A stretch of DNA of 25,527 nucleotides, taken from the NCBI RefSeq assembly GCF_000003605.2, contig NW_003112969.1:348554-374080 (forward strand), in the 5' to 3' direction. The notes under the pieces are model-generated. The model was not told the DNA's origin. It did not search any database and worked only from the letters and a program-made list of their open reading frames with translations. A program made the position numbers and the translations under genes. Within the stretch, counting starts at the first letter, position 1. Each line of letters starts with the position of its first letter. Positions 1-11,916 of the stretch are shown here, piece by piece. The stretch comes from Saccoglossus kowalevskii. Lineage: Eukaryota > Hemichordata > Enteropneusta > Harrimaniidae.

Positions 1-420
1 ACAGGAGTCTTGCTTACAGAGGAACGCTGTTATCCTGATGATCGCAGAGCAGTTCATACAAGTCTCACATAATGATGAAGCCTGTATCACTTGTTTCAAA
101 CATCACATCAGCAACACACAGAGTACACAGTTGAGAACGGTGGACCACAACTGCCCTCAGTCTAGCCTATTTTTATAAATGGCCAAGATTTAGGTACGCC
201 ACCACTTGAGCCTTTGTTATGTAAATCACAAGCACACCTATTAGATCCCAATTGTCCTTTAAGAGTTGTAAACATGACTTGTCAATCACCTTTATGACAG
301 TTATCTGGCGGTAATGCGCACCGTTCCTTCCCATGATTCCATGCATACTTCTATTTGCAGAGTTTGAGGTACTATGACAAAAACATAGAATAAAGGATTA
401 TAGTAACTGTCCTACCAAAA
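1..420 (-). repeat. Repeat family D, copy 1 (runs off left edge)
   Basis: Read on the minus strand, this stretch aligns with 4510-4990. Shared blocks include the TGTTATGTAAATCACAAGC block near 216-235, the GTCAATCACCTTTATGACA block near 280-298, and the GAATAAAGGAT block near 387-399. The first 70 bases match the reverse complement of about 4905-4988. The match ends near 420. Many substitutions and small indels separate the two copies, so both are old. The part beyond the window edge is unseen, so full length and ends are unknown. No protein is recognised in it. Confidence 0.8.
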
Positions 421-1489
421 ATATCAAAAGTGTGAGCCACACAGATAGTGGCTTTTAAATACAAGCTGTATAGTTACACGAGACAGCTGTCAATAGACTT
501 CATGTGAATACAATTTGAAGCCAATCAGCCAATCAATCGTCAAAAACAAATTGGAAATTAAGAAACTGACCTCAACTATAGAGGGCCTAAATCACAATAG
601 ATAATAAAAAGTCTAAGTTTGTTTTTTTATAAGAAAAAGTATGATATATATCGCCCTCTTACTGATTTGACAATGTATTGTAGTGTTTTTTTCTATGTAA
701 GTGTTCCTTTGTGAGTTTTGAGTAAAGATCTACAATTACAACTACATCCAATTTGCTTCTGGTGAAACCTATACCATTATATTATAAGAGCAATCACATG
801 AAATGTTTCATTGTGCAGGTTTTATGCATACTATCTGTATTTATAAAGATATATATTTTTATTTTCACCAGTATACAAACATTTTATTACATGTTCATGT
901 ACAGGACAGAATTGTATAATACTGGTAAGGACTATAGAAATGGTTCATTTGGACTAGTCTAGTCCATGGCCCTTAATAGTAAGTAATGCATTAAGTCGTC
1001 ACTGTAAACAAATAAATGTAAAGACATCAATAAATGAGATCAACCAGTAAATAATATAATCAATCATTAATTTATGAGTTATACGTTGTCAATATAAAAA
1101 AAGTGTGTTTTAGTAGATGTAGATTTTCTTCGGAAGTGAACTACATATTAATTATGTTTCCAGAAGAGTAGTTTTAAACCATTTTCAACCTATACATTTG
1201 ATTAGCCCAGATTTTACCCTAAATAATAATCAATATTCTATCATGCGCAACCCTCAATTAGTCACGTGATCGTTAAGTAAATAAATCCATTATTGACAGT
1301 TTGAGTCAGTATTGCAAGAAATTAAAAGGGCTATTGAAAATGTGTTCATTGAAAAATAAAACAGGTAAGTTGTGTTTCACTAGACTGTGGTGTCCGGTTT
1401 TACATTCGGGCAGTATTATCTCTATATGTCATTATTATATTTCACTTATATTTTATTCATGGTATGGGGCCGTCTTCGCTGTCAATATC
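421..1489. other. AT-rich stretch with no recognised feature
   Basis: I see no repeat partner elsewhere in the window and no convincing coding frame. Open frames here are short, start at weak codons, and have the Phe/Ile/Tyr-rich composition expected from T-rich random sequence. Confidence 0.5.
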
Positions 1490-2690
1490 CTCAGCTGCAA
1501 CGCAGTTGATGCAGCAAGGCATATAAGATGTCCGCAATGTGTGCATGTCAGCACCAGACTGGTTATCCATGTGTGAATACAGGGAAATCCAAGAAACACC
1601 TTGTTTTGCCAATATATTTCGATGAGTTTAGACATTTGGATCTACATGAATCATACTCTTTTAGTATAAGTCAGTTTGAAACCAAACATTGATATATAGT
1701 GTATATGTAAATTATGAATTAGGGCAGTTAACTAGCAAAATACAGCATATGTAATCTTGTTTATCAAATTTCCCGAGCCTGAAAATATGGATTAGTCTCT
1801 TACTTTGTCATGTTCGCTTGTCTAGTCACATAAATATAAAGAAAACTGGTTTCCAGTATAAAGATTATATTGATCCAATTCTATTAAAAATGTTGTGATA
1901 TGCTGTGACCCTGAAGACATAGGTAGATATATTTTATTTGTTATATTCGCTTGTCTAGTTACGGAGATATTCAACTTTTCTGGTTTCCAACTTTTGTTCA
2001 ATAGGCTCCTAGTTTTTTTTTCAGAAGTTGCACTAGACTATAACGTTCATTGTTGTAAACCTCTCAGCGATCAAAAATCGATAACGTGTACAGTTGAAAA
2101 TAGTCACAAGATTGATGTCATAGTGATATGATAACAAAATACACTATTTCGCCCGGGGTAGTATGCAGTCACTTTTGAACATAGTAATTAACAATGACAT
2201 AGATGTTAACACAATTTTCCCAAGTGGAATACCTCCTGCCTCCGTCGTCCTTGATCTGTGTGCTACATGCATGAAATATTAATTGAAGATGATTTGTAGT
2301 GATAGTTGGTCGTATTGTGTGACAAGTTCAGCTATATAAGATGCCCGCAACAGAACAAAAACAGATTAGTTCTTACAACACAAAATTGGGACGAACAAAA
2401 TCGACGGGATCACCTTAGTTTTAGATCAAATTGGGAGAGTGTAAATTTGTTCTTATGATTTTTATTCAGTCTGTCATTAGATAGTTTTAGATTTCCTTAG
2501 CATAATCAAACAGGGTAGTTGGTGTTCAACTCAAGTAGAATTCAAGTCAATTGAATCAGCCCAACGAACTCTAATTTAAACTATTATGTATGATAATCAT
2601 ACATGTAACTAAGATACAAGTGACTGTAACGTTATGTGTGGTGTCAAATGTAATTTTTTACAGTTTAGGATCACGGAATCTACACTTCTA
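1490..2690 (-). repeat. Repeat family B, copy 1 (most complete copy)
   Basis: This is the longest uninterrupted B copy. Read on the minus strand it aligns in order with 3985-4100, then 5470-6400, and its far end (1490-1830) aligns with 18500-18790. Diagnostic shared blocks are the CTTGTATCTTAGTTAC block (near 2604-2623), the GATGTTAACGCACTTTTCC-like block (near 2203-2225), the TTATATTCGCTTGTCTAGTTAC block (near 1940-1962) and the CAGCACCAGACTGGTTATCC block (near 1549-1568). No terminal inverted repeats or protein motifs were recognised. It is a dispersed element of unknown class, about 1.2 kb long as judged from this copy. Confidence 0.8.
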
Positions 2691-3984
2691 CTTCACAGAC
2701 CTTTTCAAAAATTCAGTTCCGCGGAGATCCATGAAAAGTATCGCGATTCTGAAATTGTTATAGCGATACGACCTTTATTCATCGAGCTATCGTGATCTGA
2801 ATTTCATTTTCCGTTGAGTTGGCTCTTGCGTAACGGTCGTTAAATTCAAGATAAAATCGAATGAGACTACCTGCAAACAGAACTGCACACTGCTCGAGTG
2901 TACTCTATACGTAATATGTAGACATACTATCAAAACACACAAAAGACACACAAAATGAAACAACAACGCCGTCTCACGGCAAAGTTCACGACTCACGATT
3001 CTTTGGAGAGACGAATTGCGCAACTGCAGATAAAATACATTATACACTGAATAGTTTGTACAAGTTAAGAGTGTCAATTTGAACAAGGTCAATTAAAAGT
3101 TAGAAGTACCCGACAGAATATTCTGCTCGCTTAAGCTATTACATCACAATTTCCACATAGTGTTAAGTCTACTGCAATTTTGTTTTTTGATAAAATCAAT
3201 TTCTAATTAAAATTAAAATAAAAACGTACACGCGATATGAGGCATTTTATAAATAATGTATCAGCGTTTAAAACAACTGAAGAATAATAGTTGAACTGTT
3301 TCTCTTGTAGTGTAGTGGCGATGTATTTAGTGAGATGCAGTTGTAATACCACCATACATGCCCAGTACTATGGAAGCATTATAGGCACGTACTTCGAGTT
3401 AAATAATGTCACTACCTGTAAATCTGCTCCCTCTATTGAAAGGGGGAGGTATTTGTACAGCGCATGTGCAGCATTTGAGGCATTAATCATTGATTTCCCA
3501 CAATCCAATGCGCTCTTCTGTATATCACGCGAGTACGAGTATTTTATATGGATGCCGGGGACCACGTCGATACCTTCCAGACACTAAAGTCGTCATATTT
3601 TTTCATAAGAGACCAATATCTCGCACACGTGTTGCGAGATAACGACCGCCCTGGCGTTATTGTTATTTCTTTCATTTGTATGATATTGCACAAATCGTTG
3701 TAATTTCACTATATGTTTGGTTTATAATAATGATTTTTCCTCCTAACCTATGGCTATACTAATATACTGGAAGTGCTAAACAAATTAAAAAAAAATCTTA
3801 ATGGCCCACCCTAGCTGTTCAGTGGGGTTATTTTCGTAATCCTCAATAAAACACAGCTACAGTAGTGTAGTAGCTTTAACAGAGCGTACTTCGGGCTAAA
3901 CGGTGATAGGATCAGCACCTGTAACTCAGCGCACCCCATTGACATGGCTGGGTTATTGTTATTTATTTTAGTCGTGGCAGATTA
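2691..3984. other. Spacer between inverted B copies
   Basis: This 1.3 kb separates two inverted B copies. It has no recognised gene; the open frames near 2790-3090 (minus) and 3290-3590 (plus) lack a good ATG start and match nothing I know. A short hairpin lies at 3618-3640. Segments near 3385-3680 and 3885-3980 look like faint, diverged direct copies of one another (a shared GTACTTCG block, then a CCTGTAA block, then TTATTGTTATTT), but that is only suggestive. Confidence 0.45.
3618..3640. repeat. Small hairpin with CACGTG loop
   Basis: Perfect 8-bp arms ATCTCGCA and TGCGAGAT flank a 7-base loop containing CACGTG, an E-box core. It stands out by being GC-rich within AT-rich DNA. Function unknown; it may be chance or part of an old element. 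Confidence 0.5.
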
Positions 3985-4100
3985 AAGTCAGACTTTGGTT
4001 CCTGAACTGTAAAAAATGACATTCGACACCGCACATGATAGACACTTGTATCTTAGTTACCGGCATGGTAGATTCAATTGACCTGAATTCTGCTTAAGGC
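3985..4100 (+). repeat. Repeat family B, copy 2, left part
   Basis: The reverse complement of about 2535-2690 aligns here (the AACTGTAAAAAATGACATT block, the ACTTGTATCTTAGTTAC block and the GATTCAATTGACCTGAATTC block). The alignment stops near 4100 and resumes at about 5470, so this B copy is interrupted by about 1.37 kb. Confidence 0.8.
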
Positions 4101-4509
4101 AGAGTAGCAAATTCTATTGTATTGTCGGGATTCATTGGGCCGTTCTTGTTTTCGTTGATATCTCAGTTACATGGTGAAATGCTGTTACGCAATTCAAAGT
4201 ATTGTTGGGCAAATGTGCGATCATCAAATTTACATGCTGTTTAAATATAACAAAAATACAACATTTATGACATTCATGTGATTAAAATGATTTAGTCTAA
4301 TGATAGACACGTAAATGCATCAGGACTGTAACTAAGTGACGAGAAAGTAGGCGTAATCATATATAATAATGAGTATATTTATATATTATGACCGGGAATG
4401 GACTGGTACAATTATGAAACTGTCATATTTAAAATAATTGACCAACTCTAATGAAAGGGGGATTAGATGACACCTCATTAACAAACCAATTACTAGTACT
4501 CACTTAATT

Positions 4510-4990
4510 TTGACAGGTGGCTAAGTGTCAGTATCCTTTATTTTATGTGTTTGTCATATTACCTGAAACCCTGAAAATGGAAGTGTGCATGGAATTATGG
4601 GAAGAAACGGTGTGCATTGCCATGTGATAAGTGTCATAAAGGTGATTGACAGGTCATACTTGTTTTCAACTCTGGAAGGGCAGTGGAATCTACCAGGTGT
4701 GCTTGTGATTTACATAACAAAGGGTGTTTATAACTTTGGAAGGAGAATTCAAATCTACCAGGTGTGCTGTTATTTGAATAACAAAGAATGTTTATGATCT
4801 ACTGAGTTGCCTATGTGACACAGCTGCTAGCAAGATCACATTCTGATTGGCTCATGTGGAAACCCAGGTGGTGTCACTGAATCGTGCCTATAACCATCGT
4901 TCTTTGAGACTTGTATGAACTGCTCTGCAATCTTCTGCTTTCAGCGGTGCACAGAATACCAGCGTTCCCCTGCAAGCAAGACTCCTGTAT
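4510..4990 (+). repeat. Repeat family D, copy 2
   Basis: Inverted partner of 1-420. It may extend to the right past 4990, but the corresponding part of copy 1 lies outside the window. An open frame on the minus strand (4874-5083, 69 residues, starting at TTG rather than ATG) covers its right side. The equivalent frame in copy 1 shares only a short run (QESCLQ-NA) before diverging, so coding status is doubtful. Confidence 0.8.
4668..4795 (+). repeat. Two tandem 64-bp units
   Basis: Units 4668-4731 and 4732-4795 are equal in length and align end to end. Each runs from AACTCTGGAAGG or AACTTTGGAAGG, through ATCTACCAGGTGTGCT, to AACAAAG-TGTTTAT. D copy 1 has only one recognisable unit (about 190-265), so the duplication is specific to copy 2 or was lost from copy 1. 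Confidence 0.8.
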
Positions 4991-5469
4991 TTCTTCATTG
5001 TTGTGTTGCAAAAGCCATTGACTGTCGTCCATTATTACATCCTGGAACTGTGAGTTATCACCAATGCACACTTCCCTGAGCAATCCCCGATTTTAGAGAC
5101 TCTATTCATTGTATTTTGCTGTGCTTTATTTCTTGTAATTATTTTGACTCCATATTTTGGTGTATGTGTATTTCATTTCCAGTACTATTGTCTTGTCTAT
5201 CCAATACTAGCAGTGAAAGAACCCCCTGTCCAGTGGGAGTTCTGGGGGTGCCCCCTCATTAGCGATAAGCAGGCCTTACACTGCGACACTAAGCCATGTC
5301 AGATTTCGCAAAAAAGTCTTAATACACTACATACATTATAATATATGAAGTAATTTTAAAAACAACAATCCATCTCTGGTCGTAATTTTGACACAATAAT
5401 TTAAAGATTCATTTGAGAATTGATGTGATGAGAACCGATAATTCAAGTCCAATGGAAAAAAAAAAAGAG

Positions 5470-6400
5470 TCACAGCAGGGTGATGTTTGATTATGCTAGG
5501 AAAAACAATAAATATATAATGACAGTCTGAATAAAGATGATTAGAAAAATAAGCGCTCCGTCAATTTGGACTGAAATTAGGGTGACCCCGTTGATTTTAA
5601 AAACTAACCCGTTTTTAACAACTGATTTAGCTCACCATACGACCAACCATTACCTTCAATCAGTATTTCATGCATGTAGCACTCAGATCAAGGACGACAA
5701 ACGCAGCAGGTAATCCACTTGGAAAAGTGCGTTAACATCTATTTCAGTGTTTATTATTCTGTTCAAAAGTTGTGACTGTATACTACTCCGAGCGAAACGG
5801 TGGATATTGTTATCGTATCAATCTTGTGACCTTTCACAAGTGTACATGTTATTGACGTTTGTTCTTTGGGAGGTTCACAACAATGAATATTGTAGTCTAG
5901 TGCCATTTCTGAAGAAAAAAGTCCCTGCCAAAGGAGCAAGAGGCATATTTAGGGTAAAAGTTGGGAACCAGACTTTTTAGCATATTTTGGTCATGCTGAA
6001 TCCGGTTCCAAAGCGATATTTTGAATGTGTAATAGTAATATACAAAAATGGCCGCCAAAATTCCAATTTTCTGCGATACGAATTTGACAAATGAAATGCC
6101 TCTACCTATGTTTTCTTATTATTATTAATATTAAGCCATGTTAATGGAATTAGATTTACATAATCTTTCTAAATTAGCCGCCACAACTTTTTCCCTATAA
6201 ATATTTTGGGCATGTTGAATCGAATAAACCTGGTTCCCAAGTGGTTTTTTGAATTTTGATTTTTTTTCTGCAATATCTTTGTAACTAGACAAGCGAATAT
6301 AACAAATAAAATGTTTTCAGGTTCACAGAGCATTATAACATTTTTAATGGAATTAGATTTATATAACCTTTATACGGAAAACCCGTTTCCCCTTTAAACA
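5470..6400 (+). repeat. Repeat family B, copy 2, right part
   Basis: This aligns with the reverse complement of about 1835-2520 and directly with 18063-18500. Strong blocks are the GTATACTACTCCGAGCGAAAC block near 5778-5799, the TCTTGTGAC block near 5822, and the AACTAGACAAGCGAATATAAC block near 6282-6303. A 77-residue open frame at 5747-5980 is not preserved in the other copies and is rejected as a gene. The homology fades after about 6400, so this copy lacks the end seen in copies 1 and 3. Confidence 0.8.
5982..6390 (+). repeat. Tandem duplication inside B copy 2
   Basis: Unit 1 (about 5982-6200) and unit 2 (about 6201-6390) share an ordered set of blocks: ATATTTTGG-CATG-TGAATC, then GGTTCC-AA, then TTTTGAAT, TTCTGC, ACAAAT-AAATG, and TTAATGGAATTAGATTTA. 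B copy 3 has a single unit (about 18265-18475), so this is a local duplication. Confidence 0.7.
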
Positions 6401-7239
6401 AAAGCATAACCTCTTCATTAATATTCATGACTGACAAAGATAAATGAACAAAGCCGAGGTAATGGCAAATATGATTACTTTTAATGTTTGTCATTTGTAA
6501 ACACCTACAGTTTTCTTTACAAGACAAAGCTGCACGATAGCACTTACCCAAACACTTCCACATTGCTACAGGCTGTTGGTCCAGCACATTTTATAAAAGT
6601 CAGATGAGAACTTTGAAGTGATATTATTAAGTAAACGTCACTATGTAGAATCGGCTGATTTAGCTCCATGTTTCATCACGGCTATCGCGTCCACAAAAAG
6701 ACAAACAACTTTGTTAAAATCTTTTATCAAATAGATGCATACATGCATTATTTAATTTTAAATTAGCCACAAGAATTGTGATTTATATTTATTTGGAGAA
6801 AGTATAAAATTTATGTTTTCGAAGAAGCGTTGTAAATTGGTTCATTAAAAAACTTGCATGAATGTACGTCATCGACACCAAAAAGCTGATCAAACGAAAT
6901 CAAATCTCACAATAGAAGATTTTCGATTGGCAGTTAACAGTTTCTATCAAAAATAATAGCATTTAAAAAATAATTTTCATCCGAATCGAAGCTTCTTGCT
7001 GTCTGCTTCCTGAAAACAGCTACGAACAGTTCATTGACTGTGCGAAGCCTGATACTATGTAAAGATGTATTTGATTGGATGAAACCACGCATTGACGTGA
7101 AAACAACCAATCATAATATTTGTTCCAAAAAAGAAAGCGATGAATCTATTCCCTCCACGTAGGATGCCTGTTAAAAGCATGACTGTTTCCGGGGTTTTTA
7201 AATCACAAAAATTTAACTGATATTCGTAAAATATAAACA
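6401..7239. other. No recognised feature
   Basis: AT-rich and without a repeat partner in the window. A minus-strand open frame reaching 6333-6587 overlaps the end of repeat B and resembles nothing known to me, so it is not called. Confidence 0.4.
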
Positions 7240-8070
7240 TTTACGTGTTTAGACAAGCATTCGTGTGGACGTCTTGGTGATAAGCAATGTCTGTTATGGT
7301 ACGTCGGCTGCGCTGGCCATTTACCAATCGTACAAGGGGCTGCCTTTGTCCCCGCTCGACGGTAACGTTGTTGCCGCTTGTGACGGCGTGAACATGGTTT
7401 TAACCACGAACCTATATGTTTTGACGAATATTTTTACCGATATCGATTTTATATATTTAACGTCACCTTGACAGTGAAATATGGGTACGCTACTACACTA
7501 TGAGTACTAGGCCAAATCTTCACCTCATGATGACCTGCTACGATAACAAGCCGGAATTTTCACGTGATGGTCTGTTTTGAAAATAATTCTTTGTATGGGA
7601 CCAGGGCGCAGAGGAAATACAACAGGACGCTGACAAAATAGACAGCGCTTTAATTTCAGAAAGCAGGGCTCGTGAAGAACCCTGGAGAATTTGGCGACGA
7701 CTCGGAACGTTGTCGCTGTCTTTTGCCGTCAAATGTTTTTGAAACTCGCGGCATACTGAAGTCTGGGACTGAAGTAAACCGAGCCTCAAATAAAACGAAC
7801 GAAAAACGAAGGCAGTTGAAAAAACTTTACATGAGTATGAAAAACTCTCGATAAATCGAGTTGTAACAGTAACGAAACAGCGACCGATGTCCTGTTCTTA
7901 TGCCGATGTTCTCAATAACTGATTTTGAAGTTGTTAGGCTAAACAAATGTGCTAAACACGAAATAATCGCCCCGAAGTGAGAATTCACAATTGTCTCGTT
8001 TTCTCAGTGTTTGTTTCCGGAGCACATCGATGTGAATGATCGAACATGACGTCGTTCCGGCCACCGCCAC
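7240..8070. other. CpG-denser patch, possible regulatory or exonic DNA
   Basis: CpG dinucleotides are conspicuously more frequent here than in the flanks, for example around 7260-7400, 7680-7860 and 7960-8060, where CG pairs fall every 10-20 bases. Open frames at 7265-7471 (plus) and 7672-7854 (plus) begin at GTG and have no upstream in-frame ATG. I recognise no product. A TGACGTCG site (CRE-like) lies near 8047. This could be an old promoter or exon of a host gene, or a younger insertion not yet depleted of CpG. Confidence 0.3.
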
Positions 8071-8754
8071 TAAGTTGTGATTTGAATGCATAGATTCTAT
8101 AAGTAAGCTTCATTTCCGTATTTTAATTTTGACTGAATCATGCGGCACTTTTTCACTGTTGTTGCGCAAAAACGGACTACATACTCATAAAAACGCAAGA
8201 TGTTGGAAATATGAATCTTTTAGTCAGGAAAAAAAAAATAAAAAAAAAATACAGGATTACATTTCAAGACCTCCTTTCTACGATAGTGTGACTTTCGGGG
8301 TCACTGTCACCATACTTGCCAATAAATCTCGCTACATTAAAGATAACGCATAAGTGATTAGTCATGCCAGTTTAGAGCTTTGTTAGGTTATATTATTAAC
8401 ATGATCAAAGGTCAAATGTGTTGCTATAGAGAAAAGTAACAAACATACCTCTAAATCCACCATGAATATAACAGTGTCTGCAGACAGAACGCTTCTCCTG
8501 AAATAGGATTTACTTGCAGCGTCTAAAATTGTCCACGTTGATCTTGTTGGCAGGTATTATTAGAACAACTGCTATGATGATACAGGGTAAGCTAAAATAG
8601 TTTTCAGTAATCCCATACGCCCACAGTTATTCATATAACACGCCATCCTGTAATATAGCCTTGATATCCGCCTACTCACTTATTTGAATATATATCAAAT
8701 GTTTGAGATCGTCAAGTGATTTCATTGACCACCTTGTAATTGTAGAAATGTGCA
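8071..8754. other. No gene seen; short poly-A tracts
   Basis: Two A-runs separated by a single T lie at about 8229-8249. An A-run like this can be the relic of a retroposed tail, but I see no matching element body on its left side and no flanking duplication. The rest of the stretch shows nothing I can name. Confidence 0.35.
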
Positions 8755-10752
8755 AATTATTTTTATCTAGTTTAAAGTATGTGTATATAGTTCATGTAAA
8801 TAGATGTAATTTTCACCTTGGATTTTTTTCCAAAATATTACCTGTACAAATATTTATTTTTAAATTCCATCTTTTTTCAAGACTTTCTATAGCCAACTAT
8901 CTTATGACATTTTTTTTAAACGGAACCATATTCCATTTTGAAACTACGTGGCATCACAATTGCCTTATGCCACTTTAATGGGCGTCTTCAAGACCACTTC
9001 AAACACAAACGCCTACGGTGATTAAATAAAAAATAATAAGGCTTGCGAAGTTGCTCCCATTTTTGAATAATACTTGGTCAGTTACTTTGATTTAGTATCC
9101 CCATTACAACAGAAGTGTCAATTTTTGAATTACAGTTATTTTTGAATTGGTCAACAACGACCAAGGTAGATGGTCATTATAAACTGTAACATTAAGTTAC
9201 TGTGTTGTTTCGTTTTGTTTATGTTGCTATGGGAAGGGGTCAAAGGTCAGAATCCTTCCAGTTCATGAACCACTATTAGTTGGACTTCACTCTAAAATAG
9301 TCAGGAGGCAAATAAATAAAGGGCTACTGGACGTGTACACGAGTCCGGGCGTTAAGGGGAAGGTTTTCTGCACTGTGCCAAATGAAATGTTTCATGTTCA
9401 TGGTTTACCTGCTTTACCCCTGTTCGAATCTAAGTGCATACATACACAAATATTAAGCTAGTTGATATTTTTGCAGCACAATGTCTATGTGGACGTTGGT
9501 GGGAAGCTTGGTAGACACAGTTATACCACGTATCATTTTATTCATTATTCGACTTAGTCATTATTGGATATTTATGTATTAAATTTATATTAAGAGGCTC
9601 TATATTTCAGATCAGTTTCTATTTCGTTCTTGCATAGTTTAGCTGCAAATTATTACACATCCATACATGGCACCTACATCATGTGTAAACTAGCGTTCTC
9701 AGTGAGAACTGCTTCTTGCAAACAACAATGCATCTCTACATAGACGTCCGCCATGTTTTGATACTCACTTTAACAGCCTAAATGTACCAATCCGCTAATA
9801 TCCATGAGAAGGTAAAACATAATAAAAGCAGCCAGCTTTTGAAATTACAATGCAACATTGCAGTGAAGCAATACATTATATCCAGCCATTATACAGCAAA
9901 CCAATTCCCTTTGATACACTTATTATCAAAGGGGAAACTATAGCTGGCCAAGCCTACAATTCATAGGTGTGACAGGTCTAAGTACACGGCATGGACGCTA
10001 AAAACAAATTGAGGGCAGTATACATATTCATAATAACTTCTGGTATATCTTGTTGCATATTCCTGAGTACCTGATTATTTTTTGTTATAATTATGTATAT
10101 ATAAATTAATAAAAAAATGTTTGTGTTGGAAGGTAAAAATGTTATTTTGGCCTGATAATTATGACATACTGGATTGTAATTTTCGTACCTGTGCAAACAA
10201 GTTCTGGTTGTACGTTATATTGTTAATATTGCTTCTCATCAGGTGGTAGCATATAATTTATCCCACACAATCACAAAGTGTGTACGTTCATAGATATGTT
10301 TAATATATTGAAGTTCTTGGGTTTAACTGGTTATTATAGTCATTTGGTACTATGTATTTCCATATTTAGTCTACTAGCTCCCATATTAATGTTTCAAAAA
10401 CACTTGGTTGCGGAATTTTTCAACATTTCATTACGTTGTATATAAAAGGAGATGTGGTGAACAATTTCGGGTTTACCAAAATATTTTTCGATGTTGGCTA
10501 TTTTGTCCAGTTTGAAACTTCTGTGTTATTGGTTCTCATGATAACGGCATTGTTTCATACCTTATATATTTTGATATTGCGACTGATATAATGAGTGTGG
10601 TTACCTTTATTTTTGAAAACCACAGGGTTTTAGATTGAAATAATTTTAATTGAAATAATTCTGAAATAATATTTAAATAATAGCATTTTCGTAAATGTAT
10701 ATATATTTATGTTTTAGGTATAGTCTATTTTTTCAAGCGTCATTAGTCGATG
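8755..10752 (+). repeat. Repeat family A, copy 1 (left and right parts adjoining)
   Basis: The left part (8755 to about 10175) aligns directly with 19908-20873. Shared blocks include GAAACTACGTGGCATCACAA, the ACAAACGCCTACGGTGATTAA run, the GAGTCCGGGCGTTAAGGG run, the CATCTCTACATAGA-GTCCGCCATG run, and ATATCCATGAGAAGGTAAAA. The right part (about 10372-10752) aligns with 25196-25527 (CTAGCTCCCA-ATTAATGTTTC, TTGAAATAATTCTGAAAT, ATATTTAAATAATA-TAGCATTT). About 200 bases separate the two parts here, against about 4.3 kb in copy 2. No protein frame is apparent in this copy. Ends and class are unknown, and no terminal inverted repeats were found. Confidence 0.85.
9907..9933. repeat. Perfect 10-bp stem hairpin
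   Basis: Arms CCCTTTGATA and TATCAAAGGG surround a 7-base loop. It sits in A copy 1 at a place where copy 2 has no counterpart (around 20755-20790), so it is either lost from copy 2 or private to copy 1. Confidence 0.6.
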
Positions 10753-11916
10753 TCGGTTACATATTGGATGAATAACATTCACCTGGTTTTCTGAAAAAGC
10801 TGTAAACCCAGTTATGTGGTCTGTGGCAGAATAAACATGCGATCAGATAATCGTTGCAGCCATTGACTTAATATAATTTATAAATAATGTATTTATGAAA
10901 TCCCCGTAATATATTTATAATATCCACCCTAAACATGCAAGTCGATGTGCACACATGACATCATTATGGTAACACATTTCACAAATTTGGAGCTGTCCCT
11001 TAGCTCAGGTGGAAGATCTATAATAACAAAATATTACCGAGTTGCATATGTCCCTCCCGTTTACTGAAAAAAAATGTGTCTTGGGACGGATTGGTGTACA
11101 AACAGCAAAAACCTAAACTTTACACCTCCTTGCATTTATCAATTGGGTTTTTATAGGACCTGTTTGCATTAAGATGATAATAACAATGTACAAAACATAA
11201 CTGTGACGATAGCAGGCAAGTGACAGCAAATAACATCCATGAACTCACTTGTAAAACCATGAAACATCCTAGCAAACAATGGGCTTCCCAAGAGAATCAC
11301 TAATATATTTTCTCAAGTCAAATACAAAATTATAATTTCATCCCTTCATATGAAAAATAGAGTATGTATTAAGTTCATGTCAACATGCCTTTTAGGGCAC
11401 GATGAAACCAAATTCTTCATCGCCACGTGGCAGTGATTCAATTTATTATACGAAACTTTAAGAGCATTTCTGGCACAAATTTATGGTATAGACATAAATG
11501 TCACAATTATTTTTGATGTCTGCAGTTATTATGCTTTTTGTCAATCGCCACACCTGTGCACCATGATTGTCAAGCTAAACAAGATGGTCTAAAACAACAT
11601 CAGATTAGACAACATGCACAATGTTGTTAGACAATTTGGCACCCATACTGCACCAAATTTGACAAAAACATGAACTCAACGTTATAATGAATAATGTGAT
11701 AATTCAATGTGGTTCTATTAAACTTTTGTTGATGAAAAATCATAAAATAGTACAAATATGTAGCATGTCAGTTTTTTTTGCTGGAGGAGAAATATATGTA
11801 TTCAAATAAAGCGTTTACAACATATTTTGAGATTTCTAATTCTAAGAAGTAGAATGTTTTCATGATTGGTGAAGTTAGGAATTATATATTGAATTAAGAT
11901 AAATATATATATTGTA

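Larger units (their letters stand above)
4101..5469. mobile_element. 1.37-kb insertion splitting B copy 2
   Basis: Copy 1 of B runs without a break through the position matching this block, so the DNA here was inserted into copy 2 (or lost from copy 1; insertion is likelier because the block carries the dispersed repeat D). No clean target-site duplication or terminal inverted repeat could be read at the edges, which are blurred by divergence. It contains D copy 2 (4510-4990) and a minus-strand open frame (4874-5083) that I do not recognise. Confidence 0.6.

Noticed and set aside
2787-3092. 101-codon minus-strand frame in the B spacer
   Set aside because: Starts at TTG, has no motif, and its Cys/Leu/Val-rich look fits chance translation of AC-rich sequence.
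5747-5980. 77-codon frame in repeat B as a transposon protein
   Set aside because: The frame is broken in the other two B copies and has no family motif.
1490-6400. One large segmental inverted duplication of the whole left region
   Set aside because: Mirror order holds only for repeat B. The D copies and the spacer do not fit one palindrome, so independent repeat copies with a nested insertion explain it better.
8229-8249. Poly-A tract as the tail of a retroposed gene
   Set aside because: No element body, no polyadenylation signal at the right distance and no flanking duplication were seen.
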